A stretch of DNA of 64,000 nt from Corynebacterium terpenotabidum Y-11 (GCF_000418365.1 NC_021663.1:186001-250000); one strand, 5' to 3'. Counted from the stretch's first letter, positions 1 to 9,624 are shown. The notes: generated by a model from the letters alone, not told the origin. Made by a program: numbers and translations.

Positions 1-1878
1 CCACCGCAGGAAGAAGCGCTGCAGGACGGTGAATTCGCCCGCCAGGCCCTCGACCGGAGCGGTCGGGGCGGTCTCCACGGTCAGTCCCTGGTCAGCGAGC
101 CACCGCTTCAACGCGACGACGGCGATGCCGAGCCCACCGAGGTCACCGATGTTCTCGCCGAGGGTGAACGCCCCGTTGACGGTGTGCTCGGTCTGCCCGC
201 GGTCGGCCAGTCCGGTCGGGACCAGCCCGTCATACTGGGCGACGAGCCGGTCGGTGAGTGCGGTGAAGGCGGCCCGGTCCTCGTCAGTCCACCAGTCGTT
301 GAGGTCCCCGGCACCGTCGTACTTGGACCCCTGGTCGTCGAAGCCGTGGCCGATCTCGTGGCCGATGACCGCGCCGATCGCCCCGAAGTTGCCGGCCATG
401 TCGGCGCCCGGTTCGAAGAAGGGGGGACGCAGGATCGCGGCGGGGAAGGTGATGTCGTTGCGGACCGGGTTGTAGAAGGCGTTGACGGTCTGCGGGGTGG
501 TGAACCACAGCTCCGGGTCGGAGGGCCTGCCCAGTTTGCCGACCTCGAACTCGTGGTTGAACTCGGTGACCGCTCGGTAGTTGGCGAGCAGGTCGGCCCC
601 GTCCGGGCTGAACGAGACCCCGGAGAAGTCCCGCCACACCTCCGGGTAGCCGATCCGGGCGCGGAAGGTGGACAACTTCTCCAGCGCACGCTCTCGGGTC
701 ACCGGCGTCATCCATGGCAGGTCGGTGATCCGCTCCCGGTAGGCGGCGAGCAGGTGGTCGACGAGGTCGAGCATCGTCTGCTTGTCCTCCGGCGGGAAGT
801 GCTTCTCGACGAACACCCGGCCGACGTCCTCACCGATGGTGCCGTTGACCAGTGACAGGGCCCGCTTCCACCGGTCACGCTGTTCGGTCGCCCCCGACAG
901 GGTCCGGCCGTAGAAGTCGAAGCTGGCTTCGGAGAACACCCGCGGCAGTTTCCCGGCCCGGGAGGTGACGACCCGCCAGTACGCCCACAGCTTCCAGTCG
1001 TCGAGATCGTGCCCGCCCGCGCCGGGCACCAGCGTGGCGACATGGTCGAGGTAGCTCGGCTGGCTGACGATGACCTTCGGCGCATTCTCCGTGGTGATGC
1101 CCACTCCCTCGAGCCAGGCGGCGAAGGGGAAGGCGGTGGGCAGATCGGCATGCGCGGTGGGATTGTAGGTCTTCTCCGCATCCCGGCTGGAGACTGTGTC
1201 CCAGTGGCCCTTCGCGAGGTCGGTCTCAAAGGCGAGGAGAGCGTCCGCGGCAGCCTGCGCCGAGGATTCCCCGGTTCCGGCGAACCGGCCCGGACGCTCC
1301 TGTGACTCGGTGAGTTCCAGGTATCCGGCGACGAACTCCCGGTATGCGGCCCGGGTCTCCGCATGCTGGTCCTCGCGGTAGTACGCCTCGTCGGGCAGGC
1401 CCAGCCCGGTCTGCACCAGGTAGGCCACCTCGGTGCCCGCGGCGGCACCGGATCCCCCGGCGTCCTTCTCGGTCCAGAATCCCAGGACCCCGCCCACGCC
1501 GCTGCGGTCGAGCCGGGCGAGGACATCCACCAGCTCTTCCAACGATGACGCCGCCCGCACCGGGTCCAGGTCGGCGTCGAGAACGCCCAGTCCGGCCTGC
1601 TCGATCCCGGCGGCGCCGTCCTCGTCCATGAAGGAGCGGTAGAGGGCGCCGATCCGGGTGTCGGCGGACGCGGCCTCGACAATCGACCGGACGTCGAGTT
1701 CGGCCCGGTCGCGCAGCTGGTGGAAGGTCCCGTCGACGGCTCGGTCGGCGGGAATCTCGTGGGACGCCAGCCAGGCGCCGTTGACGTGCCGGTACAGATC
1801 ATCCGCGGCCCGCGGGATCGGACGCGCGGACTCGGTGATGTTCTCGGGAAGCTCGGTGTGCTCAGGGGCGTCAGTCAT
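1..1878 (-). CDS. M13 family metallopeptidase (neprilysin/PepO-like), 3' end outside window
   Basis: Zinc endopeptidase of the neprilysin/PepO (M13) family, which cuts small peptides. The 626 residues seen begin MTDAPEHTELPENITESARP and continue with the family's N-terminal element DLYRHVNGAWL. The zinc motif HEIGH lies at residues 507-511 (bases 346-360) inside IGAVIGHEIGHGFDDQGS, and the third zinc ligand is in GENIGD near residue 575. The frame stays open to base 1, so only the last part of the C terminus is missing. No signal peptide is visible, which suggests a cytoplasmic enzyme as in many actinobacterial members. It lies 49 bp downstream of emb on the same strand. Start chosen at the ATG 1876-1878, the first in frame ahead of the conserved N terminus. 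Confidence 0.93.
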   Translation of the reverse strand, partial: MTDAPEHTELPENITESARPIPRAADDLYRHVNGAWLASHEIPADRAVDGTFHQLRDRAELDVRSIVEAASADTRIGALYRSFMDEDGAAGIEQAGLGVLDADLDPVRAASSLEELVDVLARLDRSGVGGVLGFWTEKDAGGSGAAAGTEVAYLVQTGLGLPDEAYYREDQHAETRAAYREFVAGYLELTESQERPGRFAGTGESSAQAAADALLAFETDLAKGHWDTVSSRDAEKTYNPTAHADLPTAFPFAAWLEGVGITTENAPKVIVSQPSYLDHVATLVPGAGGHDLDDWKLWAYWRVVTSRAGKLPRVFSEASFDFYGRTLSGATEQRDRWKRALSLVNGTIGEDVGRVFVEKHFPPEDKQTMLDLVDHLLAAYRERITDLPWMTPVTRERALEKLSTFRARIGYPEVWRDFSGVSFSPDGADLLANYRAVTEFNHEFEVGKLGRPSDPELWFTTPQTVNAFYNPVRNDITFPAAILRPPFFEPGADMAGNFGAIGAVIGHEIGHGFDDQGSKYDGAGDLNDWWTDEDRAAFTALTDRLVAQYDGLVPTGLADRGQTEHTVNGAFTLGENIGDLGGLGIAVVALKRWLADQGLTVETAPTAPVEGLAGEFTVLQRFFLRW

Positions 1879-1927
1879 GGCACCCACTGTAGGGGTGCCG
1901 CGGACGCCGCGCTGCGGCGGCGTCCGG

Positions 1928-4900
1928 TCAGCTCATGGAGAACTTCATCGGCCCGTCGGACCACAGGCCGGAGCGGGTGTGCTCCTCGGTGTCGATCTCC
2001 GCCGTCTTCGGCAGATCGCCGGTCGAGGAGGTGAACGGGGTCAGCTTCGTCAGCACACCCCAGTCACGCTGCCAGTCGTCCTGCAGGTAAGTGGGCATCT
2101 CCTCGCCGGTGGTGGTCATCTGGACCAGACCACCGGCGCCGCCGCCGTAGTAGTCCTGGACCGGGGAGTGGTCCTTCTTCGCGGAGTGGTCCGGGGAGAT
2201 CTGGTACTCCGGCACCTCGGCCACACCGGCCCAGTGGTCGAAGGGGCGCTGGCAGGGGTACTGCAGCGGGGTGGCCCAGTCGAGGAGGGTGGGCACGTCC
2301 GGGCCGACGACGTCGTTCATACCGACCAGGGTCGGCACCCGCGGCGGCGTGATCGCGAGCCACTGATCCGAGGTGACGTTCGTGTCCTTGGCGATGATGC
2401 GGACCACGTCGGCGTCCTCCGGCAGCCACTCCATCGGAACGCGCAGGTTGCGCCACTGCGGGGCGGTCTCGATGTCGAGCGGATCGATGGAACCCATCGC
2501 CTCGAACGCGTCGTCCCCGGTCTCGCCCGTGGAGCGGCCGTACTGGATGACGAGTTCCTGGCCGTACTGGAACACGCCGTTGAGGTCGTTGTGGGCAACT
2601 TCACCGGCGACGGAGACGATGAGCAGCGGGGCGTCCTCCCGGCGCTCCGGCAGGGTGTACCAGGAGGTGGTGGTGGACGCGGCCTCCTGCAGACCATCGG
2701 TGTAGGAACCGACGACCGGAATGGTGTCCCGGTCGATACCGAAGGGCAGTGTGGCGAAGGACCCGTTGACGCCGGCGGTGGTCTGAAGGCCGCCCCCGGT
2801 GCCGGTGGAGGTGGAATCGCTGTCGGCACTGCCGAAGGTGTTGCCGGCGGTGGCGGAGGTCGCCGGGGTGCCGGTGCCGTCATCGTCGTCGGAGTCCTGG
2901 ATCCGGTCCGGGATGTTGTTCTCGGCGAAGCCGCGGGACCGCTCGCTGACGAGGGAGTCCTTCAGCTCGGTGCCGTCGGCCGGGGTGAGGAAGGAGGTGT
3001 TCGTGTCCGATTCAACGCGGACATCGGACGCCAGGTTGCAGGTGTCACCGGTGAGCGCCATGAGATTTCCCTTGCCCACCGAGTACGCCGGCCACTGGGA
3101 GATGAACCCCTTGGCCAGCGACCCCATGTTGAACACGACGACCAGGGCGGTGAGGACGGCGATCGGGGCCGCGGCGACCCCGTTGAGGCGCCGGGCCTGG
3201 GTGCGTTCCATGTCGGTGACCTCCGCCATTTCCTCGGCGGTGGTGGCCTGCGCCTCCCGGATGTCGGAGAGGAAGCCGATGACCACGCCAATGAGCATGA
3301 CGATGACGGAACCGATCATCATCACGGTGGAGATCTCGAAGCCCGCGATCTGTATCGACTTGTCGAACCACGGCACGCCGAAGCTGGAAATGTACCACCA
3401 GCCGTTGGTGCCGGACAGGGAGAAGGCGAAGAGCAGCAGACAGCCGCCGATGAAGACGATCCGGTTGCGGGCCGAACGCATCGCCATGGAGGATGCCGCG
3501 ACCGCGGCCAGTGCGGCGAGTCCGGCGGCGATGCCGGCGTACACGCCGAAGTGGTGGGTCCACTTCGTCGGCGTGAAGGTCATGAAGAACATCGTGCCGA
3601 CGACGACGAGGGTCAGGCGCATGGCCGGGCCGTTGGCGGTGCCGGGGACGCGCCGGTTGCGCAGCATCGAGGCTGCGACGACGCCGAGGCACAGCAGCAT
3701 CATGAGCACACTGAAGCGCCGCGGGAACGATCCGTCAACGGTCTGCTTGAGCAGCTCGGTGTAGCGGACGGGTTCGTCGTACCAGGACAGGGCCGGGCCG
3801 ACGGCGCTGCGCACCCGGATCGACTCGATGACGGTCGACAGGGTCTGGTCACCGAAGACACAGATGAGCACGGCGGTGCCGGCGGCGAGGAAGGGTGCGA
3901 TCTGGGCGAGGACCGCGCCGACCACCACCTTCTTCGACGAGCCCTTCGGTGCGCCGAGCAGCGGCAGTCGACGGATGACGATGCGGATCAGGCCGGACAG
4001 GGCGGCGAGCAGGGCGGCGACGGCCATCAGACCGGTCGGCCCGGCGGCCAGTGACAGGGAGGCGACGATGACACCGATCGCGGCGGGCAACAGCCGACTC
4101 GTGGCGATGGCACGTTCCATGCACACCCAGGTGGCCAGGGCGCCCAGGGCGATGACCGGCTCGGGGCGGGTGCCGTTGTTGAAGGTCATCCAGAACACGA
4201 GGAAGACGGCGGCGGCGGTCCAGTGCGCGACCTGGCGCTGGTTCAGCGGCGCGCCGAGTCGGGGCAGCACCTCGCGCGAGAGCAGCATCCACACGGCGAA
4301 GCCGGCCAGCAGACCGGGCAGTCGGATCCAGATCGAGGCGGAGGAGACCTGCGTCATCACGGCGAGCAGGTCGTAGTACGGGGCGCCGAAGGGGGATTCC
4401 GGGACGCCGAACCAGCGGTAGTAGTTCGCCATGTACCCGGATTCGTGGCTGGCCCGGGCCATGGTGAGCAGGTAGCCGTCGTCGGAGGTGTTCGCGCCGA
4501 TGAAGTACCAGATCAGCAGGACGGCGCCGACAACGCCGTCGAGCCAGCGGGGACGCCACCAGTTCGCCGGCAGGAACCGGCGGTGCCCGCGGGCGCGTCC
4601 GTCGAGGCAGTCCATCCGGTGCAGGGCCCACAGGGAGATGACCGTGAAGACCAGACCGAGGACCGCGACGAGGACCTTCAGGGTGGACGGCGAGGAGGTG
4701 AACCGGGAGTCGATGGTGACGTTGACCTTCAGCCCCGCGTCCACGGCGGCCTGCGTGTTCTCCGGGGTATCGGTCAGCTCGGTGTAGATACCGGTGAGCA
4801 TCGGCCGCATGTCGTCGGGAGCGAAACCGTCCAGCGGGACCTCGTCGGCGTCCTCCAGGGCTTCACTCTGGACGTCAGCGGCGTCGGCGGAGGACGCCGG

Positions 4901-5386
4901 CACCCAGGCACGCGTCAGATCAGCGGTCGAGGAGATCCGGAGGAGCGCGTCATCCGGCAGGCTCTCCAGGGTGTCCGCGTCGAGGGTCAGCAGGACCGCG
5001 TTGCGGTTGATGACGTCGAGGCTGTTGGCGGTCGACCGGACGAACAGACCGCGCAGGGTCTGGTCCTCACTGTCCTCCGGGACGGTCGAGAGCACCGTGG
5101 TCTGGTCCTCGTTGAGGTTCCGGATCTCCGAGATCGGCAGGGTGATGTCGAGGTCCTGGGCCTGGTAAGAGATCAGCGGTGAGGTGACGCTGCGCAGGTC
5201 ACCGCCCTGCGGCCAGGAGTAGCTCGACTGGACCTGCTGCACCGGCAGCAGGGGGATCAGGCAGAACATCAGCAGGCCGAGCAGGCCGGACACGATGGCC
5301 GTGAGCTTCAATCGGGTCAGATTCACCGGGGGAGAGGTCACCGGGGTGGGGGCAGCGTCTGGGGACGCTTTATCGACTCGTGACAT
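1928..5386 (-). CDS. emb: Arabinosyltransferase Emb (ethambutol-target family)
   Basis: Polytopic GT-C arabinosyltransferase that extends the arabinan of arabinogalactan outside the membrane, using decaprenylphosphoryl-arabinose. At 1152 residues it has the Emb family size. An N-terminal membrane segment (about 25-48) is followed by an extracytoplasmic domain, a multi-helix core and a soluble C-terminal carbohydrate-binding part. The GT-C acidic motif is visible as NTSDDGYL (D302/D303, bases 4478-4483) after the second membrane segment, and it is followed by the family stretch YYRWFGVPESPFGAPYYDLL. It starts 57 bp downstream of aftA on the same strand, so the pair is probably co-transcribed. 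In this family Emb continues the arabinan that AftA primes. No second emb paralogue is in the window, as expected for Corynebacterium. Confidence 0.96.
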   Translation of the reverse strand: MSRVDKASPDAAPTPVTSPPVNLTRLKLTAIVSGLLGLLMFCLIPLLPVQQVQSSYSWPQGGDLRSVTSPLISYQAQDLDITLPISEIRNLNEDQTTVLSTVPEDSEDQTLRGLFVRSTANSLDVINRNAVLLTLDADTLESLPDDALLRISSTADLTRAWVPASSADAADVQSEALEDADEVPLDGFAPDDMRPMLTGIYTELTDTPENTQAAVDAGLKVNVTIDSRFTSSPSTLKVLVAVLGLVFTVISLWALHRMDCLDGRARGHRRFLPANWWRPRWLDGVVGAVLLIWYFIGANTSDDGYLLTMARASHESGYMANYYRWFGVPESPFGAPYYDLLAVMTQVSSASIWIRLPGLLAGFAVWMLLSREVLPRLGAPLNQRQVAHWTAAAVFLVFWMTFNNGTRPEPVIALGALATWVCMERAIATSRLLPAAIGVIVASLSLAAGPTGLMAVAALLAALSGLIRIVIRRLPLLGAPKGSSKKVVVGAVLAQIAPFLAAGTAVLICVFGDQTLSTVIESIRVRSAVGPALSWYDEPVRYTELLKQTVDGSFPRRFSVLMMLLCLGVVAASMLRNRRVPGTANGPAMRLTLVVVGTMFFMTFTPTKWTHHFGVYAGIAAGLAALAAVAASSMAMRSARNRIVFIGGCLLLFAFSLSGTNGWWYISSFGVPWFDKSIQIAGFEISTVMMIGSVIVMLIGVVIGFLSDIREAQATTAEEMAEVTDMERTQARRLNGVAAAPIAVLTALVVVFNMGSLAKGFISQWPAYSVGKGNLMALTGDTCNLASDVRVESDTNTSFLTPADGTELKDSLVSERSRGFAENNIPDRIQDSDDDDGTGTPATSATAGNTFGSADSDSTSTGTGGGLQTTAGVNGSFATLPFGIDRDTIPVVGSYTDGLQEAASTTTSWYTLPERREDAPLLIVSVAGEVAHNDLNGVFQYGQELVIQYGRSTGETGDDAFEAMGSIDPLDIETAPQWRNLRVPMEWLPEDADVVRIIAKDTNVTSDQWLAITPPRVPTLVGMNDVVGPDVPTLLDWATPLQYPCQRPFDHWAGVAEVPEYQISPDHSAKKDHSPVQDYYGGGAGGLVQMTTTGEEMPTYLQDDWQRDWGVLTKLTPFTSSTGDLPKTAEIDTEEHTRSGLWSDGPMKFSMS

Positions 5387-5443
5387 AAATCGACATGTTA
5401 CGTCAGCCCCGCAGCGTGACCTAAGTGATCCACCTGTGAATCG

Positions 5444-7435
5444 TCACTCCCGGACTGCGAGGACGAACGGGCCGATCTGCTGGAGCGTCCACCCTTCGCT
5501 GAACGCGGTGGCGTGGAACTGCACCGGGCGGAAGCGCACATTCGGGTCGTTGGGGTAGATGTCCTCGGAGATCCGGTACTCGAAGGAGTCGATCTCCGTC
5601 CCGTCCTCACCGTCGAGCTGGCCGCGCAGCAGCAGGACGTCGGGGGTGGCCCAGCCGTTGTCCCGGGCGGAGGCGTCCATCGCGTCCAGCAGCTCCCTCG
5701 GATCCTCGATCGTCGTCCATTCCTCGATGGCGGCGTTGCGGTCCTCGAAGCGGCCCAGCGGGTTGGCGTAGTGGGCGGAGATCGCCTGGAACACCGGATA
5801 GGGGTAGTAGGCCACGAAGGACTGCTCATCGGTGAGGACGACGGTGTTGTCCTGCGCGTCCGGACCGCGCAGTTCCCTGATCGCGTCATCGACCTGGGAG
5901 AAGTAGACGGTCGAATCGGCGGGGAGGGTGTCGCCGCGGTCAGCGTCCCCGTCAGTGTCGGTGTACGCCAGGTCGATCTCGTCGCGCAGGTGCAGCGGCA
6001 CGGACACGGCGTAGGCGGCGGACGCGAAGATCAGCAGCACCCCCAGCAGGGCGGTGACCTGCGGGGCGCGCTGCTCGGTGACGAAGGCCGGGTAGGCCTT
6101 CCGGATCCCGGTGCGACGCAGGAGATCCAGGGCGAGGACACCGCCGGTGACGAGATAGAGGGTGACGGGCAGCTCGATCCGGAAACCCAGCAGCGACGTG
6201 CCGGCCAGCGGTGCGATCATCGACGCGAGGATCCAGCCGTAGGAGACGACCAGGCCGCACAGCAGCGACTGGACCACCCGGTTGCGGTACTGCAGCACCA
6301 TCCAGACCAGGCAGATCAGCGACAGGATGCCGACTACGGAGAAGGAGAAGAACGGGGTGGGCAGCTCCGTCCCGATCTCCGGGAGATAGTGCTGGGCCCG
6401 ACCGGTCGCCCCGTGTTCCGAGGTCAGCATCCTCACGAAATAGGGACCCCAGCCGATCAGGGCAATGGCGATGGATCCGAGACCGACCACCACGAGTCGG
6501 ATCAGTGGCTCACGGGGGCGGTACGCCGCACCGCCGGCGATGCCCTCGACCCGGGTGCCGCGGCCCTGCCAGGCGACGACGAGGGCGATGAGCACGGTCG
6601 TGAGCGCGGCGATGCCGGTGTGGAGCGTGTACATATTCGCCGACAGACCGAGGTAGATCGTCAGGCCGAGCATCGACGCCCGCGATCCGCGCACCGCCCG
6701 CCCGGCGAGGATCGCGGCGGCGGGCATACCCAGGGCAACGATGGCGGCGTAGGGTTCCTCCGGCGAGATGTAGAGCACCGCAAGGGTGGTGGCGGTGGCG
6801 ATGATGCTGCCGAGCGGCAGAGATCCGGTGATCCGCTCCCATACCGGGACGAGGATGGCCGCCGTCGCCGCGAGACTGACCAGGGCCCAGGGCTGGAACG
6901 CCGCCCATCCGGCCAGGCCGACGACCTGGGCGAAGATTCCGCCGGCGAGGAACCACAGGCGCGGATAGAAACTGGGGATGTCCAGGTAGGCCATGTCCCC
7001 GAAACCGGGGTTGGCAGTCATCTGGGTGAGGAACTGGGTACGGAACGCCTGGTCCACGCTGATCCCGCCGAGGTACAGGCGGGTGGCGGCCAGCGGGAAA
7101 CCGAGGACCGCGATCACCAGTCCGGCGGGGGCAAGCCAGCATACGAGGACGCCGACGGCGCGTGCGACCGGGCCGGCCTCCGCGCGTCCGTTCTTCCCCT
7201 GCCCCGGGTGAAAGAGCCGGAAGATGACGAGGAAGAGGACGAGGAGGACGAGCACCGCCCCGGCGCTGGCGAGTGCCTTGGTGACATTCGAGTTGGAGAA
7301 GGCCGGCAGGTGGGTACGTGCCAGCACGAACCACGCCGCGAGCGTGACCACGGCAGCGAGAAGGCCGGCGCCGGCGATCCGGCCCAGCAGGGGCATCAGC
7401 CCGGTCGACGGTCGGGTGGGGGCGGAGACAGTCAT
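5444..7435 (-). CDS. aftA: Galactan 5-O-arabinofuranosyltransferase AftA
   Basis: Membrane GT-C enzyme that puts the first arabinofuranose residues on the galactan chain. The protein has 663 residues, with about a dozen hydrophobic helices and a soluble C-terminal domain from about residue 490. It is recognised by the family segment MAYLDIPSFYPRLWFLAGG and by its place directly upstream of emb, the same order as Rv3792-Rv3793 in M. tuberculosis. Start taken at MTVSAPTRPSTGLMPLLG because the first membrane segment follows at once. The upstream gap to the NYN gene holds a 62-base palindrome (7504-7565). Confidence 0.93.
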   Translation of the reverse strand: MTVSAPTRPSTGLMPLLGRIAGAGLLAAVVTLAAWFVLARTHLPAFSNSNVTKALASAGAVLVLLVLFLVIFRLFHPGQGKNGRAEAGPVARAVGVLVCWLAPAGLVIAVLGFPLAATRLYLGGISVDQAFRTQFLTQMTANPGFGDMAYLDIPSFYPRLWFLAGGIFAQVVGLAGWAAFQPWALVSLAATAAILVPVWERITGSLPLGSIIATATTLAVLYISPEEPYAAIVALGMPAAAILAGRAVRGSRASMLGLTIYLGLSANMYTLHTGIAALTTVLIALVVAWQGRGTRVEGIAGGAAYRPREPLIRLVVVGLGSIAIALIGWGPYFVRMLTSEHGATGRAQHYLPEIGTELPTPFFSFSVVGILSLICLVWMVLQYRNRVVQSLLCGLVVSYGWILASMIAPLAGTSLLGFRIELPVTLYLVTGGVLALDLLRRTGIRKAYPAFVTEQRAPQVTALLGVLLIFASAAYAVSVPLHLRDEIDLAYTDTDGDADRGDTLPADSTVYFSQVDDAIRELRGPDAQDNTVVLTDEQSFVAYYPYPVFQAISAHYANPLGRFEDRNAAIEEWTTIEDPRELLDAMDASARDNGWATPDVLLLRGQLDGEDGTEIDSFEYRISEDIYPNDPNVRFRPVQFHATAFSEGWTLQQIGPFVLAVRE

Positions 7436-7503
7436 GGTCGTGATTCTCGCACATCCGGGTGGCGGGACGGACGTCTCCTGCCGGTGTCCAGGACCCGAGA
7501 TGC

Positions 7504-7565
7504 CGGGAGTAGTACCGCGGTGCGGAAATCAGGTACCTGACTTCCGCACCGCGGTACTACTCCCG
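7504..7565. terminator. 62-bp near-perfect palindrome, probable terminator of the NYN-domain gene
   Basis: The two halves pair at 30 of 31 positions; the only mismatch is 7528/7541. The centre is CAGGTACCTG, so there is almost no loop. Read on the minus strand it begins 12 nt after the stop of the NYN-domain gene (7578) and ends 68 nt before the aftA start. That position fits an intrinsic terminator, although no T tract follows. An operator or a mobile palindrome are the alternatives. Confidence 0.6.
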
Positions 7566-7577
7566 ACCGCCCCCTCG

Positions 7578-8912
7578 TCAGCGAGTGCGGGGATTCAACA
7601 GAATGCCGCGGATGCCCGAATGGAAGCCGTCGCGGAGGCGTACCCGCTGGTTCTCGGTCAGCGTGAACTCGTGGAGGGTCTGACAGGCGAACTGCACCAG
7701 TGGCCGGTCGATCGCCGGGGGAAGACCACCGCCGGTGAGGGTGTGGGCGTCTTCCCGCTGGTCAGTGGTGGCGGCATGGTCGTACCACCAGACGGCGTAC
7801 TGCTCGCCGACATCGAAGGGGCTCTGTTCTCCGGAGGACTGCCAGACCTCCGAGGGCAGCGGAATGTACCGGCTACGCAGACGTCGACGCGGAGCCATCA
7901 TCGATGGATTGGGACGCGCCGGGGCGTCGTCCGCCGACTCAGGGGCACCACCCGGGGTCAACGGTGCCGGCGGAAGCGAGCTGTCGGTCGGTGCGGGGGC
8001 GGGCACCGGGGTGGCTGCCGGATCGACGTCGGCCGTGGGGGGCAGATCGGCTGCCTGCGGTGCAGGGCCCGGGCGGGGGGTGGGACGCGGTCCGGGCTTC
8101 GGAGAGCGCCCCGGCTCGTCGACGGGCGCTGGTGGGGCGGGCCGGACGTCGGGGATGACGCAGGTTCCGCCGAGATCCTCGACCGGCTCGGCGTCCCCCA
8201 GAGGTTTGTGCCTGGCGAGGGCCTCCGGCGCGGTGGGGCTGACGTCATCGTCGACGACCGCGTTAACGACCACGTCGGTCTCGGGGCAGAGGTCGACATC
8301 GGCGTCAGGACCCTCCACGGTGGTACAGGGTTCGTCGGAGCATGTCCCACCGGCCGGGACCGGGCCTTCGAGGACCTCCAGCCGCATGCAGTCCCGGAAA
8401 TCCTCGCGAGGGTCGAGGATGGTGGTGGAGTCGCAGGCGAAACGCAGATTGGAGGACATGGAGTCCCACCCGAAGCCGTAGAGGTGGACGCGCATTCCGG
8501 CGGCGACGGCCTCGACAACACCCGGGATCATGTCCGCGTCGCCCGAGACGAGAATGATGTCGGAGCAGGTTCCGGTGAGGGCGGCCTTGACCATGTCCGC
8601 GACGAGGAGGGTGTCGACCCCCTTCTGGGTACGGCGGGAACCCCACTCGATCAGCTGTCCGGCGCGGAGCTGGACACCGGGTTCCGAGCGCAGTGCCCGC
8701 TGGTAGCGGTGGGGGCCGGAGTCGGGGATCCCGTCGTACCAGTTCTGCCGGTGCACCGGCTGATCCAGTTGGTTGACCGACATTCTGTGGAGGACTCTCA
8801 CCACCTCCGGGAGGTCGATCTCCAATTGGGATCTCGCCCCGTTTTCCCAGGAGTTGTAAAAGCTGGCGAGCAGGTAAGAGGTGTCGACGAAGACGAGGGT
8901 GCGCTCAAGCAT
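7578..8912 (-). CDS. NYN-domain (PIN-like) protein with Pro-rich linker
   Basis: N-terminal NYN domain (about 1-165) of the PIN-like ribonuclease superfamily. The acidic residues expected for a metal-dependent nuclease are present: D10 in LVFVDTSYLLASF, D100 in KGVDTLLVADM and D125/D127 in LVSGDADMIPG. Residues about 180-340 form an acidic and then proline-rich low-complexity linker. The last 100 residues (from about RSRYIPLPSEVW) look like a second small domain that I do not recognise. Members of this family cut or bind RNA, but the substrate here is unknown. The gene stands alone between aftA and the rrn operon. Start at ATG 8912, directly before the conserved first strand. Confidence 0.82.
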   Translation of the reverse strand: MLERTLVFVDTSYLLASFYNSWENGARSQLEIDLPEVVRVLHRMSVNQLDQPVHRQNWYDGIPDSGPHRYQRALRSEPGVQLRAGQLIEWGSRRTQKGVDTLLVADMVKAALTGTCSDIILVSGDADMIPGVVEAVAAGMRVHLYGFGWDSMSSNLRFACDSTTILDPREDFRDCMRLEVLEGPVPAGGTCSDEPCTTVEGPDADVDLCPETDVVVNAVVDDDVSPTAPEALARHKPLGDAEPVEDLGGTCVIPDVRPAPPAPVDEPGRSPKPGPRPTPRPGPAPQAADLPPTADVDPAATPVPAPAPTDSSLPPAPLTPGGAPESADDAPARPNPSMMAPRRRLRSRYIPLPSEVWQSSGEQSPFDVGEQYAVWWYDHAATTDQREDAHTLTGGGLPPAIDRPLVQFACQTLHEFTLTENQRVRLRDGFHSGIRGILLNPRTR

Positions 8913-9559
8913 GGTGTGTTCCTGATCCGTGTATTAATGGGTATGTCTGCATCCCAGTGTGCACGAAGGGGGAACCGGTGGGGGCCTGCTGCCCCCACCT
9001 CGCCGGAAGGGCTTGTGTGGGGGCGGCTACCCGGGGCGCACACCGAGGAGAGGTGGCAGCTACCTCGCCGGCGTGGAGGGCACGTCAACACCGGCGGTCC
9101 GACGCTGAGGCAGCAGCATGTTCCTCGGAGAGGATGTCCGCGGCCTCGCCGCACGTGCCCTGCCAAAGAGAAGGAGGGGCGACGCCGTGGCTGACCTCGG
9201 ACAGTGCACCAGGTTTCTGTCCGGCCGTCTGCTCGAGGTTCGGTTGTTTGGCCGCGGGGTGTTGATACTGCTGGAGCCCGAAGTTTCCGAAGGGACGCGC
9301 TACGGACCGGCATGATCAACTGGTTGAAACACTGACCAGGTCACTGGCAGAGGCGGGAGGTGGCGGGAGGTGGCGGGAGGTGATGGGAACGAGCGCTTGG
9401 GGCAGTACGGGAGCCGAGTCGCCCACCGACGTTATGGGGCGTAGGGATGCTGTGTCGGCGAAGCCCGGCCAGCGCGACCGATACCGCCCGTGACCAGCAT
9501 GAAAGTGGCTGGTCGACAGGGCTGGAGGACGACCACGGGGACGAGCGTGCGGTACAAAC
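8913..9559. other. Gene-free stretch upstream of the rrn operon
   Basis: No open frame here shows recognisable protein features. The only regular structure seen is a 10-bp direct repeat (unit GGCGGGAGGT, three copies at 9352-9381). The promoter of the NYN gene must lie near 8913-8960 on the minus strand. Confidence 0.55.
9352..9381. repeat. Three 10-bp tandem repeats
   Basis: GGCGGGAGGT is repeated three times without interruption about 200 bp upstream of the rrn promoter candidate. It is purine-rich on the plus strand. No function is evident. Confidence 0.8.
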
Positions 9560-9579
9560 GGTAACGGACCGGTTACCGG
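9560..9579. promoter_or_regulatory. Operator-like dyad upstream of the rrn promoter
   Basis: CGGTAAC and GTTACCG are inverted around a 6-base centre, and the dyad ends 15 bp before the proposed -35 box. The position suits a binding site for a protein that controls rRNA transcription. The identity of any such protein is unknown. Confidence 0.4.
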
Positions 9580-9594
9580 ATGGACATCTTCGGT

Positions 9595-9624
9595 TGGCTC
9601 ACGCGGACAGCGTGTTGTACAGTA
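9595..9624 (+). promoter_or_regulatory. Candidate rrn promoter
   Basis: TTGGCT (9595-9600) and TACAGT (9619-9624) are separated by 18 bp, close to the consensus of vegetative sigma promoters. They lie about 320 bp upstream of 16S and ahead of the antitermination leader, the usual place for an actinobacterial rrn promoter. Other promoters may exist in the region. Confidence 0.55.

Noticed and set aside
1658..4054. Long open frame on the plus strand opposite emb and the M13 gene
   Set aside because: It is antisense to emb, whose family motifs are clear. The translation is Gly/Arg/Asp-rich without motifs, typical of a shadow in GC-rich DNA.
5513..7540. 675-codon open frame opposite aftA
   Set aside because: Antisense shadow of aftA with low-complexity translation. 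It also runs through the palindrome at 7504-7565.
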